A DNA stretch of 64,000 nucleotides from Candidatus Hamiltonella defensa 5AT (Acyrthosiphon pisum) (GTDB taxonomy: Bacteria > Pseudomonadota > Gammaproteobacteria > Enterobacterales > Enterobacteriaceae), in NCBI RefSeq assembly GCF_000021705.1, contig NC_012751.1, forward strand, positions 744,001-808,000, in the 5' to 3' direction. The notes beneath the pieces were generated by a model. The model did not search any database. It saw only the letters and a list, made by a program, of their open reading frames with translations, and was not told the DNA's origin. The position numbers were made by a program, and so were the translations under genes. Below, piece after piece: positions 1 to 13,554 of the stretch. Position 1 is the stretch's first letter. Each line of letters starts with the position of its first letter.

Positions 1-72
1 ATCGGCAAACAATTAGCGAGAGATTTCTCACACTCAAAAGAGTATAAAGATTATTTAGCCCATGAAGACTAG
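1..72 (+). CDS. pilF: PilF/PilW-like TPR lipoprotein, C-terminal end only (partial)
   Basis: An open frame runs in from the window edge and stops at TAG 70-72, giving 23 residues that include ARDFSHSKEYKDYLAHED. This resembles the end of the TPR lipoprotein PilF/PilW, which in enterobacteria lies directly upstream of rodZ and ispG. The assignment depends mainly on that position, because too little protein is visible to identify domains. The following rodZ start codon at 62 overlaps the end of this frame by 11 bases, a usual operon arrangement. Confidence 0.5.
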   Translation: MGKQLARDFSHSKEYKDYLAHED

Positions 73-563
73 ATGTATTGAACATAAAATTGCAATAGAA
101 ACAATTGGAGCTCGCCTAAAAAAAGCTCGCGAAGCATCAAAATTAACACAACAAACGGTAGCGGATCGTTTATGCCTAAGATTGTCTACCATTCAAAAAA
201 TTGAAGAAAACAATCTTACGCCCAGTTTTTTTCTGCTTTTGAGCTCGGTTATATTCGTTCTTATGCAAAATTATTGAATCTACCAAGAGAAGCATTATTA
301 TCAAAACTCAATGAAGAAATTTAGGTAATAAAAACATCTAATAAACTTTATTTTTATCTAATAAAAAGAGCAAAGAATGGCATAGATGTCTAATTCTATC
401 TACTTAGTTTATTTTATTCACAATTTTTTGATTAACTGGTGCTTGGTGGTGTCAAAATAATAAAATTCAAAAAACAGAAATTAACAGCATGAATATCGAA
501 TCATCAGTAAAATTGTTGACACAAGACTCATTAATAAAAAAAACGACTCAACATCACCGATGA
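62..563 (+). pseudogene. rodZ: Decayed rodZ (cell-shape protein, N-terminal HTH and later pieces)
   Basis: RodZ is an inner-membrane protein that links MreB to the cell-wall machinery. The frame from ATG 62 gives the cytoplasmic HTH domain (GARLKKAREASKLTQQTVADRL). Homology then jumps to another frame at a run of seven T (226-232), continuing as GYIRSYAKLLNLPREALL to a stop at 322-324. A third piece, GAWWCQNNKIQKTEIN, from about 438 to the TGA at 561-563, matches the region at the membrane segment of RodZ. With at least two frame changes and internal stops no full protein can be made. The gene still sits where rodZ belongs, between pilF and ispG. Nothing recognisable is left of the periplasmic domain in 564-742, which holds no other gene. 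Confidence 0.8.
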
Positions 564-742
564 CTGAAGTTCAACTACCTCATGCCTCTATTTTGGTTTG
601 GTTCAAAAAAACAACCTGTCTGTCGCCGACAGTAATAATAAAAAGTCAATTGATCCTAAATTACTACTTAGTACACTCTAATATTCAAGTAAATGGCAAC
701 ATTGGGCGCAATTTTTGACTTACAGGCGTTTAAGGGAATATC

Positions 743-1855
743 ATGTATAACTTATCCTCCATCATTAGACGCAAATCGACCCGCATTTATGTAGGGAAAG
801 TTCCTATTGGAGAGAATGCACCGATCAGCGTTCAATCCATGACCAATACAAAAACCACAGATGTGGCTGCGACGGTAGCTCAAATTAAAGCATTGCAATC
901 TGTTGGTGCAGATATTGTAAGGGTTTCTGTACCCACTATGGAGGCTGCGGAAGCGTTTAACCAGATCAAACAACAAGCTTCTGTTCCATTAGTTGCTGAT
1001 ATTCATTTTGACTATCGTATTGCTCTAAAAGTAGCAGAGTATGGTGTAGATTGCTTACGCATTAATCCTGGTAATATTGGTAGTGAACTTCGTATTCGCG
1101 ATGTTGTTGCCAGTGCACGTCATCACGGGATTCCAATCCGAATCGGTATTAACGGCGGTTCATTAGAAAAAGACATTCAAGAGAAATACAAAGAACCGAC
1201 ACCAGAGGCACTATTAGAATCGGCAATGCGCCAAGTCTCGTTTTTAGAACGCCTCAATTTTGATCAATTTAAAATCAGTGTAAAAGCATCAGATGTTTTT
1301 TTAGCTATCCATTCATACCGCCTTTTAGCAACTCGTATCGATCAACCCTTACATTTAGGCATAACAGAAGCGGGGGGGGCTCGTAGTGGCTCTATAAAAT
1401 CCGCGATAGGTTTAGGAATCCTTCTCTCTGAAGGAATAGGAGATACTTTGCGCATTTCTTTGGCCGCCGATCCAACAGAAGAAATCAAAGCCGGCTTTGA
1501 TATCTTGAAATCTTTGCGTATCAGGTCTCGAGGTATTAACTTTATTGCGTGCCCAACCTGTTCGCGTCAGGAATTTGATGTTATTGGTACCGTTAATGCG
1601 CTTGAAAAACGTCTAGAAGATATCGTCACTCCTATGGATGTTTCTATTATTGGTTGTGTTGTTAATGGCCCAGGTGAGGCGTTAGTGTCTACTTTAGGCG
1701 TCACTGGAGCACGTAACAAAAGTGGCTTTTTCGAAGAGGGTGAACGTAAAGGTCGACTTGATAATCAACAAATCATTGATCAACTCGAAGCCAAAATTCG
1801 TGCCAAAGCAGCCTTATTAGATAAAAAAAATCGGATTCAAATAAATCAACTTTGA
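743..1855 (+). CDS. ispG: 4-hydroxy-3-methylbut-2-en-1-yl diphosphate synthase (flavodoxin)
   Basis: IspG (GcpE) is the [4Fe-4S] enzyme that converts ME-cPP to HMBPP in the MEP isoprenoid pathway in the cytoplasm. The 370 residues match the enterobacterial length (about 372). The N-terminal part is the TIM barrel ([38 protein letters not shown]). The iron-sulphur ligands lie in the C-terminal part at [10 protein letters not shown] and GCVVNGPGE. The ATG at 743 is preceded by AAGGGAA at a suitable distance. hisS follows after 22 bases, as in E. coli, and the upstream rodZ is broken, so ispG must be transcribed through or from the rodZ remnant. No lesion is seen; function should be intact. Confidence 0.97.
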   Translation: MYNLSSIIRRKSTRIYVGKVPIGENAPISVQSMTNTKTTDVAATVAQIKALQSVGADIVRVSVPTMEAAEAFNQIKQQASVPLVADIHFDYRIALKVAEYGVDCLRINPGNIGSELRIRDVVASARHHGIPIRIGINGGSLEKDIQEKYKEPTPEALLESAMRQVSFLERLNFDQFKISVKASDVFLAIHSYRLLATRIDQPLHLGITEAGGARSGSIKSAIGLGILLSEGIGDTLRISLAADPTEEIKAGFDILKSLRIRSRGINFIACPTCSRQEFDVIGTVNALEKRLEDIVTPMDVSIIGCVVNGPGEALVSTLGVTGARNKSGFFEEGERKGRLDNQQIIDQLEAKIRAKAALLDKKNRIQINQL

Positions 1856-1877
1856 TCTTTTCGGAAGTAATGAAAAT

Positions 1878-3167
1878 ATGACAGATGTGATGAAAAAGTT
1901 ACAGGCCATTCGCGGAATGAATGATTGTCTGCCTCCAGATTCCGAATTATGGGAGCAAATTGAAAATACTTTGAAAAATATACTTGCAACCCACTGTTAT
2001 AACGAAATTCGCATCCCAATCATAGAAACTACAACATTGTTTAAACGAGCGATTGGTGAAGTCACTGATGTAGTAGAAAAAGAGATGTATACCTTTGATG
2101 ACCGCAATAGTGAAAGTGTAACCTTGCGTCCCGAAGGGACAGCAGGCTGCGTTCGTGCCGGTGTTGAGCATGGTCTTTTTCACAATAAGGAACAACGTTT
2201 TTGGTATATTGGCTCCATGTTTCGTTACGAAAGACCACAAAAAGGCCGTTACCGTCAGTTCCATCAATTAGGTGTAGAAGTATTTGGTTTGTATGGGCCA
2301 GATATTGATGCAGAACTTATTTTAATGACCGCCCGATTCTGGAAGAAGCTAGGGATTTTAAATTATGTTCAATTGGAATTAAATTCAATTGGTTCGATAG
2401 AAGAGCGTTCAAGGTATCGTGAATCTTTGTTGAAATTTTTAGAAAAAAATAAAGCTCAATTGACTGAAGAAGCAATTCATCGAATGCACAAAAATTCATT
2501 ACGGCTATTAGATTCGAAAGATCAGGTTGTTCAAAAAATACTCGCAGATGCCCCCCTATTGTCCGAATATCTCAATGATGAATCGAAACAGCATTTTTTA
2601 ACACTCTGTCAATTTTTGAATGAATCGGGCATCTCTTATCGTGTCAATCCATACTTGGTAAGAGGGTTAGATTACTACAACAAAACGGTATTTGAATGGG
2701 TGACCAATCATTTAGGATCTCAAGGAGCTATTTGTGCAGGGGGGCGCTATGATGGTCTGGTCGAACAATTAGGAGGAAAAGATTCAACCCCAGCAGTAGG
2801 TTTTGCTATTGGGCTTGAGCGGTTAGTTTTGTTGGTTAAAAAGGTGAACCCTGATTTTTACCTTTCTCCAAAATTGGATGTTTATTTCGTTTCTGAAAAC
2901 AATACTTCTCGAGCTAAGGCAATAAAATTAGCAGAAAAAATTCGTGACAGTTTGCCTCAACTAAAATTAAAGCTGCACTACGGTAAGCAAAAAATATCTA
3001 AACAATTATCTTCGGCTAACAAATGCAGCGCGACTTTTGCCTTAATATTAGGTGAGAACGAAATAGCAAAACAAAAAATTGTGATCAAAAACCTTCTTAC
3101 AGGAGAACAGAATTTATTAATGCAAGAAGATCTTATCTTATTTCTTAATAAAATTTTCATTGAATAA
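1878..3167 (+). CDS. hisS: Histidyl-tRNA synthetase
   Basis: Class II aminoacyl-tRNA synthetase charging tRNA-His. The 429 residues (E. coli 424) show the N-terminal IRGMNDCLP signature, motif 2 around [20 protein letters not shown], the histidine-binding [15 protein letters not shown], motif 3 at [14 protein letters not shown], and a C-terminal anticodon-binding domain from about residue 330. ATG 1878 is chosen because GGAAG lies at 1862-1866; a second ATG at 1890 (MKKLQAIRG) would give a protein closer to E. coli. The gene is part of the ispG-hisS-yfgM-bamB-der block, in the ancestral order. Confidence 0.97.
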   Translation: MTDVMKKLQAIRGMNDCLPPDSELWEQIENTLKNILATHCYNEIRIPIIETTTLFKRAIGEVTDVVEKEMYTFDDRNSESVTLRPEGTAGCVRAGVEHGLFHNKEQRFWYIGSMFRYERPQKGRYRQFHQLGVEVFGLYGPDIDAELILMTARFWKKLGILNYVQLELNSIGSIEERSRYRESLLKFLEKNKAQLTEEAIHRMHKNSLRLLDSKDQVVQKILADAPLLSEYLNDESKQHFLTLCQFLNESGISYRVNPYLVRGLDYYNKTVFEWVTNHLGSQGAICAGGRYDGLVEQLGGKDSTPAVGFAIGLERLVLLVKKVNPDFYLSPKLDVYFVSENNTSRAKAIKLAEKIRDSLPQLKLKLHYGKQKISKQLSSANKCSATFALILGENEIAKQKIVIKNLLTGEQNLLMQEDLILFLNKIFIE

Positions 3168-3190
3168 ATTTTAACTACAAGGGATGCATT

Positions 3191-3814
3191 TTGAACAGAT
3201 CTTCAACTCAAAGTATTGAAACTGAAGCTTTTCGAATTTTTTTACGTAAAAACCGGAAAGCACTTGCACTGGGCCTATTAATAGGCGTACTAGCGCTTTT
3301 CGCTTGGCGTTATTGGCAAAACTATCAAAGCAGCTTCGTGTCAATTTCTTCTTCCTCTTATCAAGATATCAGTCAGCTTTTTCTCAATGATAAAGACATA
3401 AGTGAGCCAAACATCTCAAAGGCTGAAAAATTTATTCAAAAAAATTACAATAATTATTCGGGATTTATCGCGTTGCAATTAGCGAAAAAATTCGTTGAAA
3501 ATCAGGCTTTTGATAAAGCGGAGCAACAACTGATATCGGCATTGCTCAATACAAAAGATAACAATCTGCTTTCGTTAATTTATCTACGTTTAGCTCGAGT
3601 ACAATTACAGTTAAAGCAATTCGATAAAGCTTTAAAAAGCTTAGATAATATATACTCTGATTTTTGGCTAGGCATGGCTGAGAATATACGAGGAGATATT
3701 TTATTAGAAAAAAATGATATAGCAGGCGCACGAGCGGCGTACAAAAAAAGTATAGAGTCATCTATTGCTTCATCACAATTATTACGTCTTAAATTGAATA
3801 ATTTATCCGATTAA
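3191..3814 (+). CDS. yfgM: YfgM, ancillary SecYEG-associated TPR protein
   Basis: YfgM is a single-span inner-membrane protein whose periplasmic TPR-like domain interacts with PpiD at the Sec translocon. The 207-residue product has a cytoplasmic N-terminus, one membrane segment (LALGLLIGVLALFAWRYW, about residues 27-44) and helical TPR-type repeats up to the end (SLIYLRLARVQLQLKQFDKA). The start is a TTG at 3191 with AAGGG just upstream; an ATG at 3184 is in another frame and meets a stop quickly. It lies between hisS and bamB, as in E. coli, and its partner PpiD is encoded in this same window at 59528-61402. Confidence 0.88.
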   Translation: MNRSSTQSIETEAFRIFLRKNRKALALGLLIGVLALFAWRYWQNYQSSFVSISSSSYQDISQLFLNDKDISEPNISKAEKFIQKNYNNYSGFIALQLAKKFVENQAFDKAEQQLISALLNTKDNNLLSLIYLRLARVQLQLKQFDKALKSLDNIYSDFWLGMAENIRGDILLEKNDIAGARAAYKKSIESSIASSQLLRLKLNNLSD

Positions 3815-3825
3815 AGGAAGTTTTC

Positions 3826-5013
3826 ATGCAATTTTATAAAATATTTTGGTTAGGAATGTTCTGTCTTTTTTTACTTAATGGCTGTGCATTTTTTAATAGC
3901 GAAAAAGATGTGGTCACTCTATCACCTTTACCAGAAGTCAAAAATCAATTTACCTTAAATCCACTGTGGAGTACATCCGTTGGTCGAGGGATAGGAAAAT
4001 ACTATTCTCATCTACGTCCTGTCGGAAACGATACATCCTTATTTGTTGCGGACCGTAATGGATGGGTTAAATCGCTAAAACTTGATACAGGCAAGGTGAT
4101 TTGGCAAACAAATTTATCTCAAAAAACAGGTTTTATCTCTACTAAAAATGATTCTGCCATGTTATCCGGAGGATTAGCGGTCGATAGCGATCTTGTCTAT
4201 GTTGGAAGTGAACACGCTATCCTTTTTGCGCTCAATGTTTCTGATGGCAGAGTTGTTTGGAAAACCCAGGTTGCAGGTGAAGTATTGTCTCGTCCTATTA
4301 TCAGTAGTGATTTAATATTAATTCATACTGGTAACGGAATAATTCAAGCAATAAATAAAATAAATGGAAGCATTGATTGGACCTTGAATTTAGACATACC
4401 AACACTCTCATTACGAGGTGAATCAGCTCCTGCTATCTCATCGGGCACCGCTGTTTTTGGTGGTGACAACGGTCGTGTCAGTGCTGTTACGATGGATCAA
4501 GGGCAGCTTATTTGGCAACAGGTGATTTCTGAAGTGAGAGGCTCAACAGAAATTGAGCGTCTTAATGACGTTGATATGAGACCTCTCATAGTAAATGGTA
4601 TTGTTTATGCGGCCGCCTATAATGGTAATTTCGTTGCACTGCAACTAAATTCAGGAGAAATTTTGTGGAAACGTAACTTAGGATCAGTGAATGATTTTGC
4701 AATACATGCAGGTTATATCTATCTTGTAGATCAAAATGATCGACTCCTCGCGTTAAAATCTGATACTGGTATTCCAGTTTGGAAACAAAGCGATTTATTG
4801 CATCGTAGTTTAACGGCCCCACTGATTTATAATGGCTACTTAGTCGTAGGAGATTCCGAAGGATATTTACACTGGTTGAATACCGAAGACGGACGTTTTG
4901 TCACACAACAAAAAGTCAATCGTTCTGGATTTTTAAGTGCTCCTATAGAAATATCGGGTAGACTGATTATCCAAGCCAGAGATGGTACTGTTTATTCATT
5001 TGTACAAAAATAA
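3826..5013 (+). CDS. bamB: Outer-membrane assembly lipoprotein BamB
   Basis: BamB is the beta-propeller lipoprotein of the BAM complex that inserts outer-membrane proteins. The N-terminus is a lipoprotein signal (LGMFCLFLLNGCAFF) with lipobox LNGC, so Cys20 should be lipidated. The rest shows repeated blades with the PQQ-like pattern of LDTGKVIWQT, VSDGRVVWKTQ, DQGQLIWQQ and NSGEILWKR. Length (395) equals the E. coli family length (392). It starts 11 bases after yfgM with AAGGAAG ahead of the ATG. No missing blades are evident. Confidence 0.95.
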   Translation: MQFYKIFWLGMFCLFLLNGCAFFNSEKDVVTLSPLPEVKNQFTLNPLWSTSVGRGIGKYYSHLRPVGNDTSLFVADRNGWVKSLKLDTGKVIWQTNLSQKTGFISTKNDSAMLSGGLAVDSDLVYVGSEHAILFALNVSDGRVVWKTQVAGEVLSRPIISSDLILIHTGNGIIQAINKINGSIDWTLNLDIPTLSLRGESAPAISSGTAVFGGDNGRVSAVTMDQGQLIWQQVISEVRGSTEIERLNDVDMRPLIVNGIVYAAAYNGNFVALQLNSGEILWKRNLGSVNDFAIHAGYIYLVDQNDRLLALKSDTGIPVWKQSDLLHRSLTAPLIYNGYLVVGDSEGYLHWLNTEDGRFVTQQKVNRSGFLSAPIEISGRLIIQARDGTVYSFVQK

Positions 5014-5168
5014 ATTCTAGTATCTAATAAAATAAACGACCGATTAGAGATCAGCAAACAGGAAAAATAGCGGGTACATTATTTTAAAATAACTGATCCC
5101 TCAAATTTTTACGCCACTTGGCAAGATTTGACAAAGAATTTAAATGAAAATAAGTCGTGAGAATGACA

Positions 5169-6659
5169 ATGATACCTATTATTGCGTTAATTGGACGCCC
5201 AAATGTAGGTAAATCTACCTTTTTTAACAGATTAACCCAGACAGCTAATGCATTAGTGGCCGATTTCCCAGGATTAACCAGAGATCGCCAATACGGCCAC
5301 GCTGAAATTGAAAACCATAAATTTATTATTATTGATACAGGGGGTATAAATGGAATTGAAGGAATAGAAAATATTCAAAAACACATGACACATCAGTCTT
5401 TTTTAGCGATTGAAGAAGCAGACGTTGTGCTCTTTATACTGGATGCCCGTGCTGGTCTGCTGCCAGCAGATTTAGAAATAGCTAAACATTTACGTAAACG
5501 CAAAAAAGCCACTTTTTTGGTGGCTAATAAAATCGATGGCATGAACTCTGACACTGCATTGACTGATTTTTATTCATTAGCTTTAGGTAAAGTTTATGGT
5601 ATTGCAGCTTCTCATGGTCGTGGTGTCGCACAACTGATGAGTTCAGTTATCACGCCTTTTGTACCCGAAAAGCCCATTATTGAGCTCAGTGAAGAGGAAC
5701 TCAATTCCTCTTATTGGGAAAAGCAAAAAACTGAGGTTGATAAAACAGATTTTTTAGAGAGCAAAAAATTTCTTTGTAATCCTGAGAGTTTACCTATTAA
5801 ACTGGCGATTGTGGGCCGTCCCAATGTGGGTAAATCTACACTCGTTAACCATATTTTGGCTCAAGATCGTATGTTGGTTTATGACATACCAGGCACCACT
5901 CGAGACAGTATTTATATTCCCTTAATCCGTAATAACAGAGAATATATTTTTATTGATACTGCCGGTGTCCGTAAATCCGCAAAAATAAAGGAAAAAGTTG
6001 AAAGATTTTCTGTCATAAAAACCCTTAAAGCAATTGAAAATGCCAATGTTGTGTTGTTAGTCATTGATGCAAATGAAGGGGTTTCTGATCAGGATTTGTC
6101 TTTGCTGAGTTTTATTTTAAACAGCGGGCGTTCATTAGTGATTACCGTCAATAAATGGGATGCTATTTCTTCAGAAAAGCGAAAGCAAATAAAAAACAGT
6201 TTAGATTTACGTTTAGGGTTTATGGATTTTGCACGAACGCATTTTATTTCTGCTTTGCATGGTAGCGGTGTTGAAAATTTATTTAAATCCATTAAAGAAG
6301 CTTATGACTGTTCTACAAAACGGATCAACACTTCTTTACTCACACGTATTATGCAATTGGCAAAAGAAGAACATGAACCTCCTCTTGTCCGTGGTCGACG
6401 TGTCAAGCTTAAATATGCTCATTCTGGCGGCTATAATCCACTGATTGTCGTGATCCATGGAAATCAAGTAACCGCAATTAATGATTCTTATAAACGTTAT
6501 CTTATGAACTATTTTCGTCGTTCATTAAAAATAATAGGAGCTCCGATCCGGATCCAATTCAAAGAATCGGAGAACCCTTTTGCAAGTAAACGCAATACTT
6601 TAACGCCCAATCAAGTCCGTAAACGCAAACGACTGATAACGCATTTAAAAAAAAGATAA
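5169..6659 (+). CDS. der: Ribosome-assembly GTPase Der (EngA)
   Basis: Der is an essential GTPase with two tandem G domains and a KH-like C-terminal domain that acts in 50S subunit assembly. Both P-loops are visible ([12 protein letters not shown] near the N-terminus; [12 protein letters not shown] after an acidic linker), with the DTGG/DTAG switch motifs and NKID/NKWD specificity motifs. The KH-like part contains [11 protein letters not shown]. The open frame reaches back to ATG 5157, but ATG 5169 gives [16 protein letters not shown], which aligns with the known family start; length is then 496 (E. coli 490). The 143-base gap after bamB shows no gene. Confidence 0.96.
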   Translation: MIPIIALIGRPNVGKSTFFNRLTQTANALVADFPGLTRDRQYGHAEIENHKFIIIDTGGINGIEGIENIQKHMTHQSFLAIEEADVVLFILDARAGLLPADLEIAKHLRKRKKATFLVANKIDGMNSDTALTDFYSLALGKVYGIAASHGRGVAQLMSSVITPFVPEKPIIELSEEELNSSYWEKQKTEVDKTDFLESKKFLCNPESLPIKLAIVGRPNVGKSTLVNHILAQDRMLVYDIPGTTRDSIYIPLIRNNREYIFIDTAGVRKSAKIKEKVERFSVIKTLKAIENANVVLLVIDANEGVSDQDLSLLSFILNSGRSLVITVNKWDAISSEKRKQIKNSLDLRLGFMDFARTHFISALHGSGVENLFKSIKEAYDCSTKRINTSLLTRIMQLAKEEHEPPLVRGRRVKLKYAHSGGYNPLIVVIHGNQVTAINDSYKRYLMNYFRRSLKIIGAPIRIQFKESENPFASKRNTLTPNQVRKRKRLITHLKKR

Positions 6660-6708
6660 ATTAATTAACCTGAGTTTTGGATAAGAGAGTCAATTTTCAC
6701 TTTAAATG

Positions 6709-6737
6709 ATATGGCTAAACGATTTAATTTTTGATTA
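6709..6737 (+). repeat. Left copy of a 28-29 bp direct repeat flanking the IS debris
   Basis: The stretch at 6709-6737 recurs in the same orientation at 8308-8335, differing by two substitutions and one base of length; the core is CGATTTAATTTTTGATTA. The left copy lies about 60 bp upstream of an IS630-like transposase start and the right copy directly follows the IS3-like element. It may be an IS630 end present twice, the trace of a recombination between two copies. 110 bases (6660-6769) hold no gene. Confidence 0.55.
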
Positions 6738-6769
6738 AGATATAAAGAATTAATCCGAATCAGTTTACT

Positions 6770-7155
6770 ATGAGTTATTCACTGGATTTTCGTAAAAAAA
6801 TTCTCCGTATTCGAGAGCAAGAAGGACTGAGCATCAGAGAAACCGCCAACCGTTTTCACAGTGTGCCCTAAAACCATTTGGCGAGCGTTGAAAATATAGA
6901 GTCTGACCTATAAAAAAACTCTGCCTCACCCCAAGGCAGACTAAGAGGCGGTGCCTGTTCCAGGAGAAAATAGGCGGCTATCAAAAGCAGGGAAAATCTC
7001 TGGTTTATCTCAATGAAAGCGGCTTTGCCGACGAGATGCCCTGCCTCTACGGGTATGCCCAAAAGGTCAGCGCTGCTGCTTTGACACAGATTGGCAGGCT
7101 AAAGGGCCTCACTGTCTAACTTGATTGACGCTTTTTATTGGGGTTTACCCTTGTA
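6770..7155 (+). pseudogene. IS630-family transposase remnant
   Basis: The reading from ATG 6770 (MSYSLDFRKKILRIREQ, then EGLSIRETANRFHS) is the HTH start typical of IS630 transposases. After a frame change and stops, a second piece gives KSLVYLNESGFADEMPC and, in another frame, GYAPKG-like and DWQAKGPH-like pieces, which correspond to the first catalytic Asp/Glu region of IS630 transposases (DESGFA-type motif; here the first acidic residue is Asn). The C-terminal catalytic part is missing: homology ends where the IS3-like element begins at about 7159. The gene is dead. Confidence 0.75.
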
Positions 7156-7158
7156 ATG

Positions 7159-8305
7159 GTCAAGTAAAACCGGACACATTTTTAAGACACATTGATTAAT
7201 GGTATTCGCTCAAACTGCATGGGTGAAAGATATCCCAGTACACTGTGGGGACGTTTACTATTGTAATAAGCCAAATAATCCAACACACTCAACTTGGCAT
7301 CAAGATGATCTTTCAGCTTCGTAGTGCAAATATTCATATTTCAGACTGCGGAAGAAGCGCTCTGTAAGGGGCATTATCCCAGCACTGGCCTTTTCCACTG
7401 TGGCTTGCCCGCATACCCCCATGACCGACAGATGTTGCCTGTATTCGCTACTGGTGTACTGAACTGCCTCTATCTGAGTGGTGAATGAGCCCCCTATCGG
7501 GCTTTCTACGCCAATACGCCATTTCGCTACACAGAGCTCAGTCCGCATATGCCTTGCCAGGGCCCAGCCTGCTATCTGGCGTGAATATCAATCCATGACG
7601 ATAGCGAGATACTGCCAACCCTGACAGGTACGGATGCAGGTGATATCGGTTGGCCACACTTGATTGCGTGGATTCACGGTCAATTGCCGGTCCAGCAGAT
7701 TCGGGGCAATCTGCTGGTGATGCTGACTGTCTGTTTTCACCCGGTAACGCTTCGGATAACGGGCGATTAATGATAACGAAGCCATTCAACGACGCGTTTT
7801 AAAGCGACCGACCTGAAAGCCGGCCTGATTGAATTTCAGTTTCAATCTGCGTGAACCCAGTGTTGGTTTATGTTCACTCAATATCCTGACCGCCGTCCGC
7901 TCCAGCGCCCTCATGGCCGGAGACGTTACCTAAAGCACTGCGACTGACTTTCATCACACAACATAACAAGCGCACCGGACAGGTCTTCTTTTGCTCACGA
8001 ATAAACAGAAATCTTATCCGTTTTCTTTCGCAAGGAAGACCGCCGCTTTTTTTAAAATTTCACGCTCTGCCAAGCCAGGATTTGCCTGTTCAGCGCCTGT
8101 CGCCCCTTTTTCAGCACTGACCCAGCGTCTGATAGCACTTAATGAAACCCCCAAACTGTCTGCCGCTTGTCGACAGGGATATTTTTTTCTATGACTCACT
8201 TTGCCGCGTCTCGTTTAAACTCCAGACTGTATTTCGACCGCTTCACTTTATTGTCCATTTTTTCCTCCTGGAGACATTTTACTAGCAGTCTTTTGAAGTG
8301 TCCGG
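7159..8305 (-). mobile_element. Degenerate IS3-family insertion sequence
   Basis: Both ends carry CCGGACAC in inverted orientation: at 7170-7177 reading inward on the plus strand, and, as its complement GTGTCCGG, at 8298-8305. Between them, on the minus strand, lie an orfA-like and an orfB-like transposase, both broken. About 1.15 kb is a normal length for a member of this family with some loss. No target-site duplication could be recognised because the outer ends are worn. A scrap of the same element recurs at 58881-58976. Confidence 0.7.
7196..8258 (-). pseudogene. IS3-family transposase, orfA and orfB remnants
   Basis: On the minus strand, orfA starts at ATG 8258 behind CAGGAGG (MDNKVKRSKYSLEFKRDAAK), hits a stop, and continues in another frame as CRQAADSLGVSLSAIRRW, an HTH of the IS3/IS2 type. 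The orfB part shows TLGSRRLKLKFNQAGFQVGR, then NQVWPTDITCIRTCQGWQ with the first catalytic Asp, VQYTSSEYRQHL, ERFFRSLKYEYL with the catalytic Glu, and the end YYNSKRPHSVLGYLSP. At least four frame changes or stops separate the pieces, so no transposase can be made. Confidence 0.8.
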
Positions 8306-8555
8306 AAATATGGATAAGCGATTTAATTTTGATTAATTTATATATTCTGAAAACAAGGTATCCTCAACCCAGAGGATCAGCTGGTATATATAACCCTCAC
8401 TGACCCCATAAATTTTACTAATATGGAAATAGGTCCGATATTCGCGTAAATATTTCTAATATCATTAGCATTGCTATAGTGTTGTTAATAAAGTTATTTA
8501 AAGATTTTAAGACAAGAGATAGCGAAGAAAGAAAAGAAGGCGACATTGAGTTTAT

Positions 8556-8670
8556 CTAAGTGTAAAGCGAGCCTTTTTTTTCTTTTATCTTGCCAAAGAA
8601 ACATTCAATCGCACTGCAGGTTTGATATCTTTCTTTATTCAACGCAGTGGCGGCCTTCAATAAAAAAGCT
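8556..8670 (-). pseudogene. IS5-family-like transposase C-terminal fragment
   Basis: The minus strand from about 8670 to the stop at 8556-8558 reads [20 protein letters not shown] and then [15 protein letters not shown]. The pattern [17 protein letters not shown] resembles the DDE-domain end of IS5-family transposases (a YxxRxxIExxFxxLK type motif holding the last catalytic Glu). No start and no upstream part remain. The fragment lies antisense to the leader of glnS. The rest of the gap, 8306-8555, holds no recognisable gene. Confidence 0.45.
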
Positions 8671-8710
8671 TAAAATATTTGTTTTTTTGGGGAATAACAG
8701 GAATACAGTC

Positions 8711-10369
8711 ATGAACGAGGCCAGCGAACGTCCGAATCACTTTATTCGTCATATCATTGAAGAGGATCTCGCTCAAGGTAAGCATTCATTCATCAGAACC
8801 CGCTTTCCACCTGAACCGAATGGTTATCTCCATATTGGTCATGCCAAATCCATTTGTTTGAATTTTGGTCTGGCACAAGATTATCAAGGTGAATGTCATT
8901 TACGTTTTGACGATACCAATCCAGAAAAAGAAGAGCAGGAATATATTGAATCTATCAAACGTGATGTGCAGTGGTTAGGGTTTGCATGGAGCGGCGCGGT
9001 GCGATATTCCTCAGATTATTTTGAGTCCTTATACGGATATGCGATTGAGTTGATTCAAAAAGAATTGGCTTATGTCGATGAGTTAAATGCCGAACAAATG
9101 CGTGAATACCGTGGCACTTTAACAGCGCCTGGCAAAAACAGCCCTTTTCGTGACCGCACCGTTGAAGACAATATAGAGTTATTTAAAAAAATGCGAGCAG
9201 GCGGTTTTGCAGAAGGCGCTGCTTGTCTGCGTGCAAAAATTGATATGGCTTCTCCCTTTATGATCATGCGTGATCCTGTTTTGTATCGTATTAAATTTGC
9301 TGAGCACCACCAACTAGGTGATCAATGGTGTATCTATCCGATGTATGATTTTACGCACTGTATTTCTGATGCATTAGAGGGGATTACCCATTCGCTCTGT
9401 ACGTTAGAATTTCAGGATAACAGGCGTTTATACGATTGGGTTCTGGAGAATATCAGTATCGATTGTCATCCGAGGCAATATGAATTTTCTCGTTTGAATC
9501 TTGAACATACCCTGATGTCCAAACGAAAACTTCATCTCTTGGTCAAAGAAAAAAAAGTGACCGGTTGGGATGATCCCCGCATGCCGACCCTCTCAGGGTT
9601 AAAACGAAGAGGCTATACACCCGCTTCTATCCGTGAGTTTTGTCACCGTATTGGTGTCACTAAACAGGACAATCAGGTCGAAATGAGTGCTTTAGAAGCT
9701 TGTATTCGTGAAGATCTGAATCAAAATGCGCCGCGCGCTTTGGCGGTATTAGATCCTGTTCAATTAATCATTGATAATCGTTCTGATGAAAAAGAGTGGC
9801 TAACGGTGCCTAATCACCCGAATAACCCTGGTATGGGGCATCGCCAGATGCCTTTTAATCGTGTGCTTTATATTGACCGAGCCGATTTCCGCGAAGAAGC
9901 CAATAAAAAATATAAGCGTTTGGTGTTGGGCAAAGAAGTTCGGCTGCGTCATGCCTATGTCGTTAAAGCAAAGTATGTTGAAAAAAATGCTCAAGGCATG
10001 ATTACGGCAATTCACTGTGAGTATGATCCTGAGACGCTCAATAAAGATCCCTCAGATGGCCGTAAAATAAGAGGGGTGATTCATTGGGTTTCTGCCGATG
10101 ACGCTGTTCCTGCTGAAATTCGCTTATACCATCATTTATTGACGGCGTCGCATGCAGACACCTGTCTCTTTTTAGAGGCCTTCAACCCTGAATCATTATT
10201 CATACGTCAAGGCTTTGTGGAACCAAGTCTAGCCAACACGCAAGAAGGCAAAACGTATCAATTTGAGCGCGAGGGCTATTTTTGTACCGATAAAGATTCT
10301 TCTGAAAAGCATTTGGTATTTAATCGTACCGTGAGTTTGCGGGGCGAAAGCGCTTTGTATGATCTTTAA
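8711..10369 (+). CDS. glnS: Glutaminyl-tRNA synthetase
   Basis: Class I synthetase charging tRNA-Gln. The start ATG 8711 gives [20 protein letters not shown], which aligns with the family; the open frame extends further upstream to 8546 only because it runs antisense to a transposase scrap. Length 552 (E. coli 554). The HIGH motif is [16 protein letters not shown], the KMSKS counterpart is LMSKRKL, and the C-terminal anticodon-binding beta-barrels follow from about residue 340. Upstream there is only IS debris, so the native promoter region appears to have been replaced. Confidence 0.97.
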   Translation: MNEASERPNHFIRHIIEEDLAQGKHSFIRTRFPPEPNGYLHIGHAKSICLNFGLAQDYQGECHLRFDDTNPEKEEQEYIESIKRDVQWLGFAWSGAVRYSSDYFESLYGYAIELIQKELAYVDELNAEQMREYRGTLTAPGKNSPFRDRTVEDNIELFKKMRAGGFAEGAACLRAKIDMASPFMIMRDPVLYRIKFAEHHQLGDQWCIYPMYDFTHCISDALEGITHSLCTLEFQDNRRLYDWVLENISIDCHPRQYEFSRLNLEHTLMSKRKLHLLVKEKKVTGWDDPRMPTLSGLKRRGYTPASIREFCHRIGVTKQDNQVEMSALEACIREDLNQNAPRALAVLDPVQLIIDNRSDEKEWLTVPNHPNNPGMGHRQMPFNRVLYIDRADFREEANKKYKRLVLGKEVRLRHAYVVKAKYVEKNAQGMITAIHCEYDPETLNKDPSDGRKIRGVIHWVSADDAVPAEIRLYHHLLTASHADTCLFLEAFNPESLFIRQGFVEPSLANTQEGKTYQFEREGYFCTDKDSSEKHLVFNRTVSLRGESALYDL

Positions 10370-10429
10370 ATGCATTGAAACGGGATGAACAGATTTTTGA
10401 ATCTCATCTATTAAAATTTTACCCTTTAG

Positions 10430-13451
<3,022 letters not shown>

Positions 13452-13459
13452 GAGATAAT

Positions 13460-13490
13460 CTCCTTGACAGAACGCTTTGCTGCCAAGGAG
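13460..13490 (+). terminator. Possible hairpin after eno
   Basis: CTCCTTG at 13460-13466 pairs with CAAGGAG at 13484-13490 across a 17-base loop. It follows the eno stop by 8 bases. There is no clear run of T behind it, so it may only pause polymerase or protect the transcript end. Confidence 0.3.
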
Positions 13491-13554
13491 GTCTTAAATT
13501 GCCAGATCCTGGTCTGTTTTGCAAAAGCTTTAACTGAGCTAAAAAATCCAAAAT

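Noticed and set aside
7538..7789. Two small overlapping minus-strand ORFs as separate genes
   Set aside because: They are frames of one broken IS3 orfB.
8546..8710. Longer glnS start giving 55 extra residues
   Set aside because: The extension is antisense to a transposase fragment and has no counterpart in GlnS; ATG 8711 fits the family.
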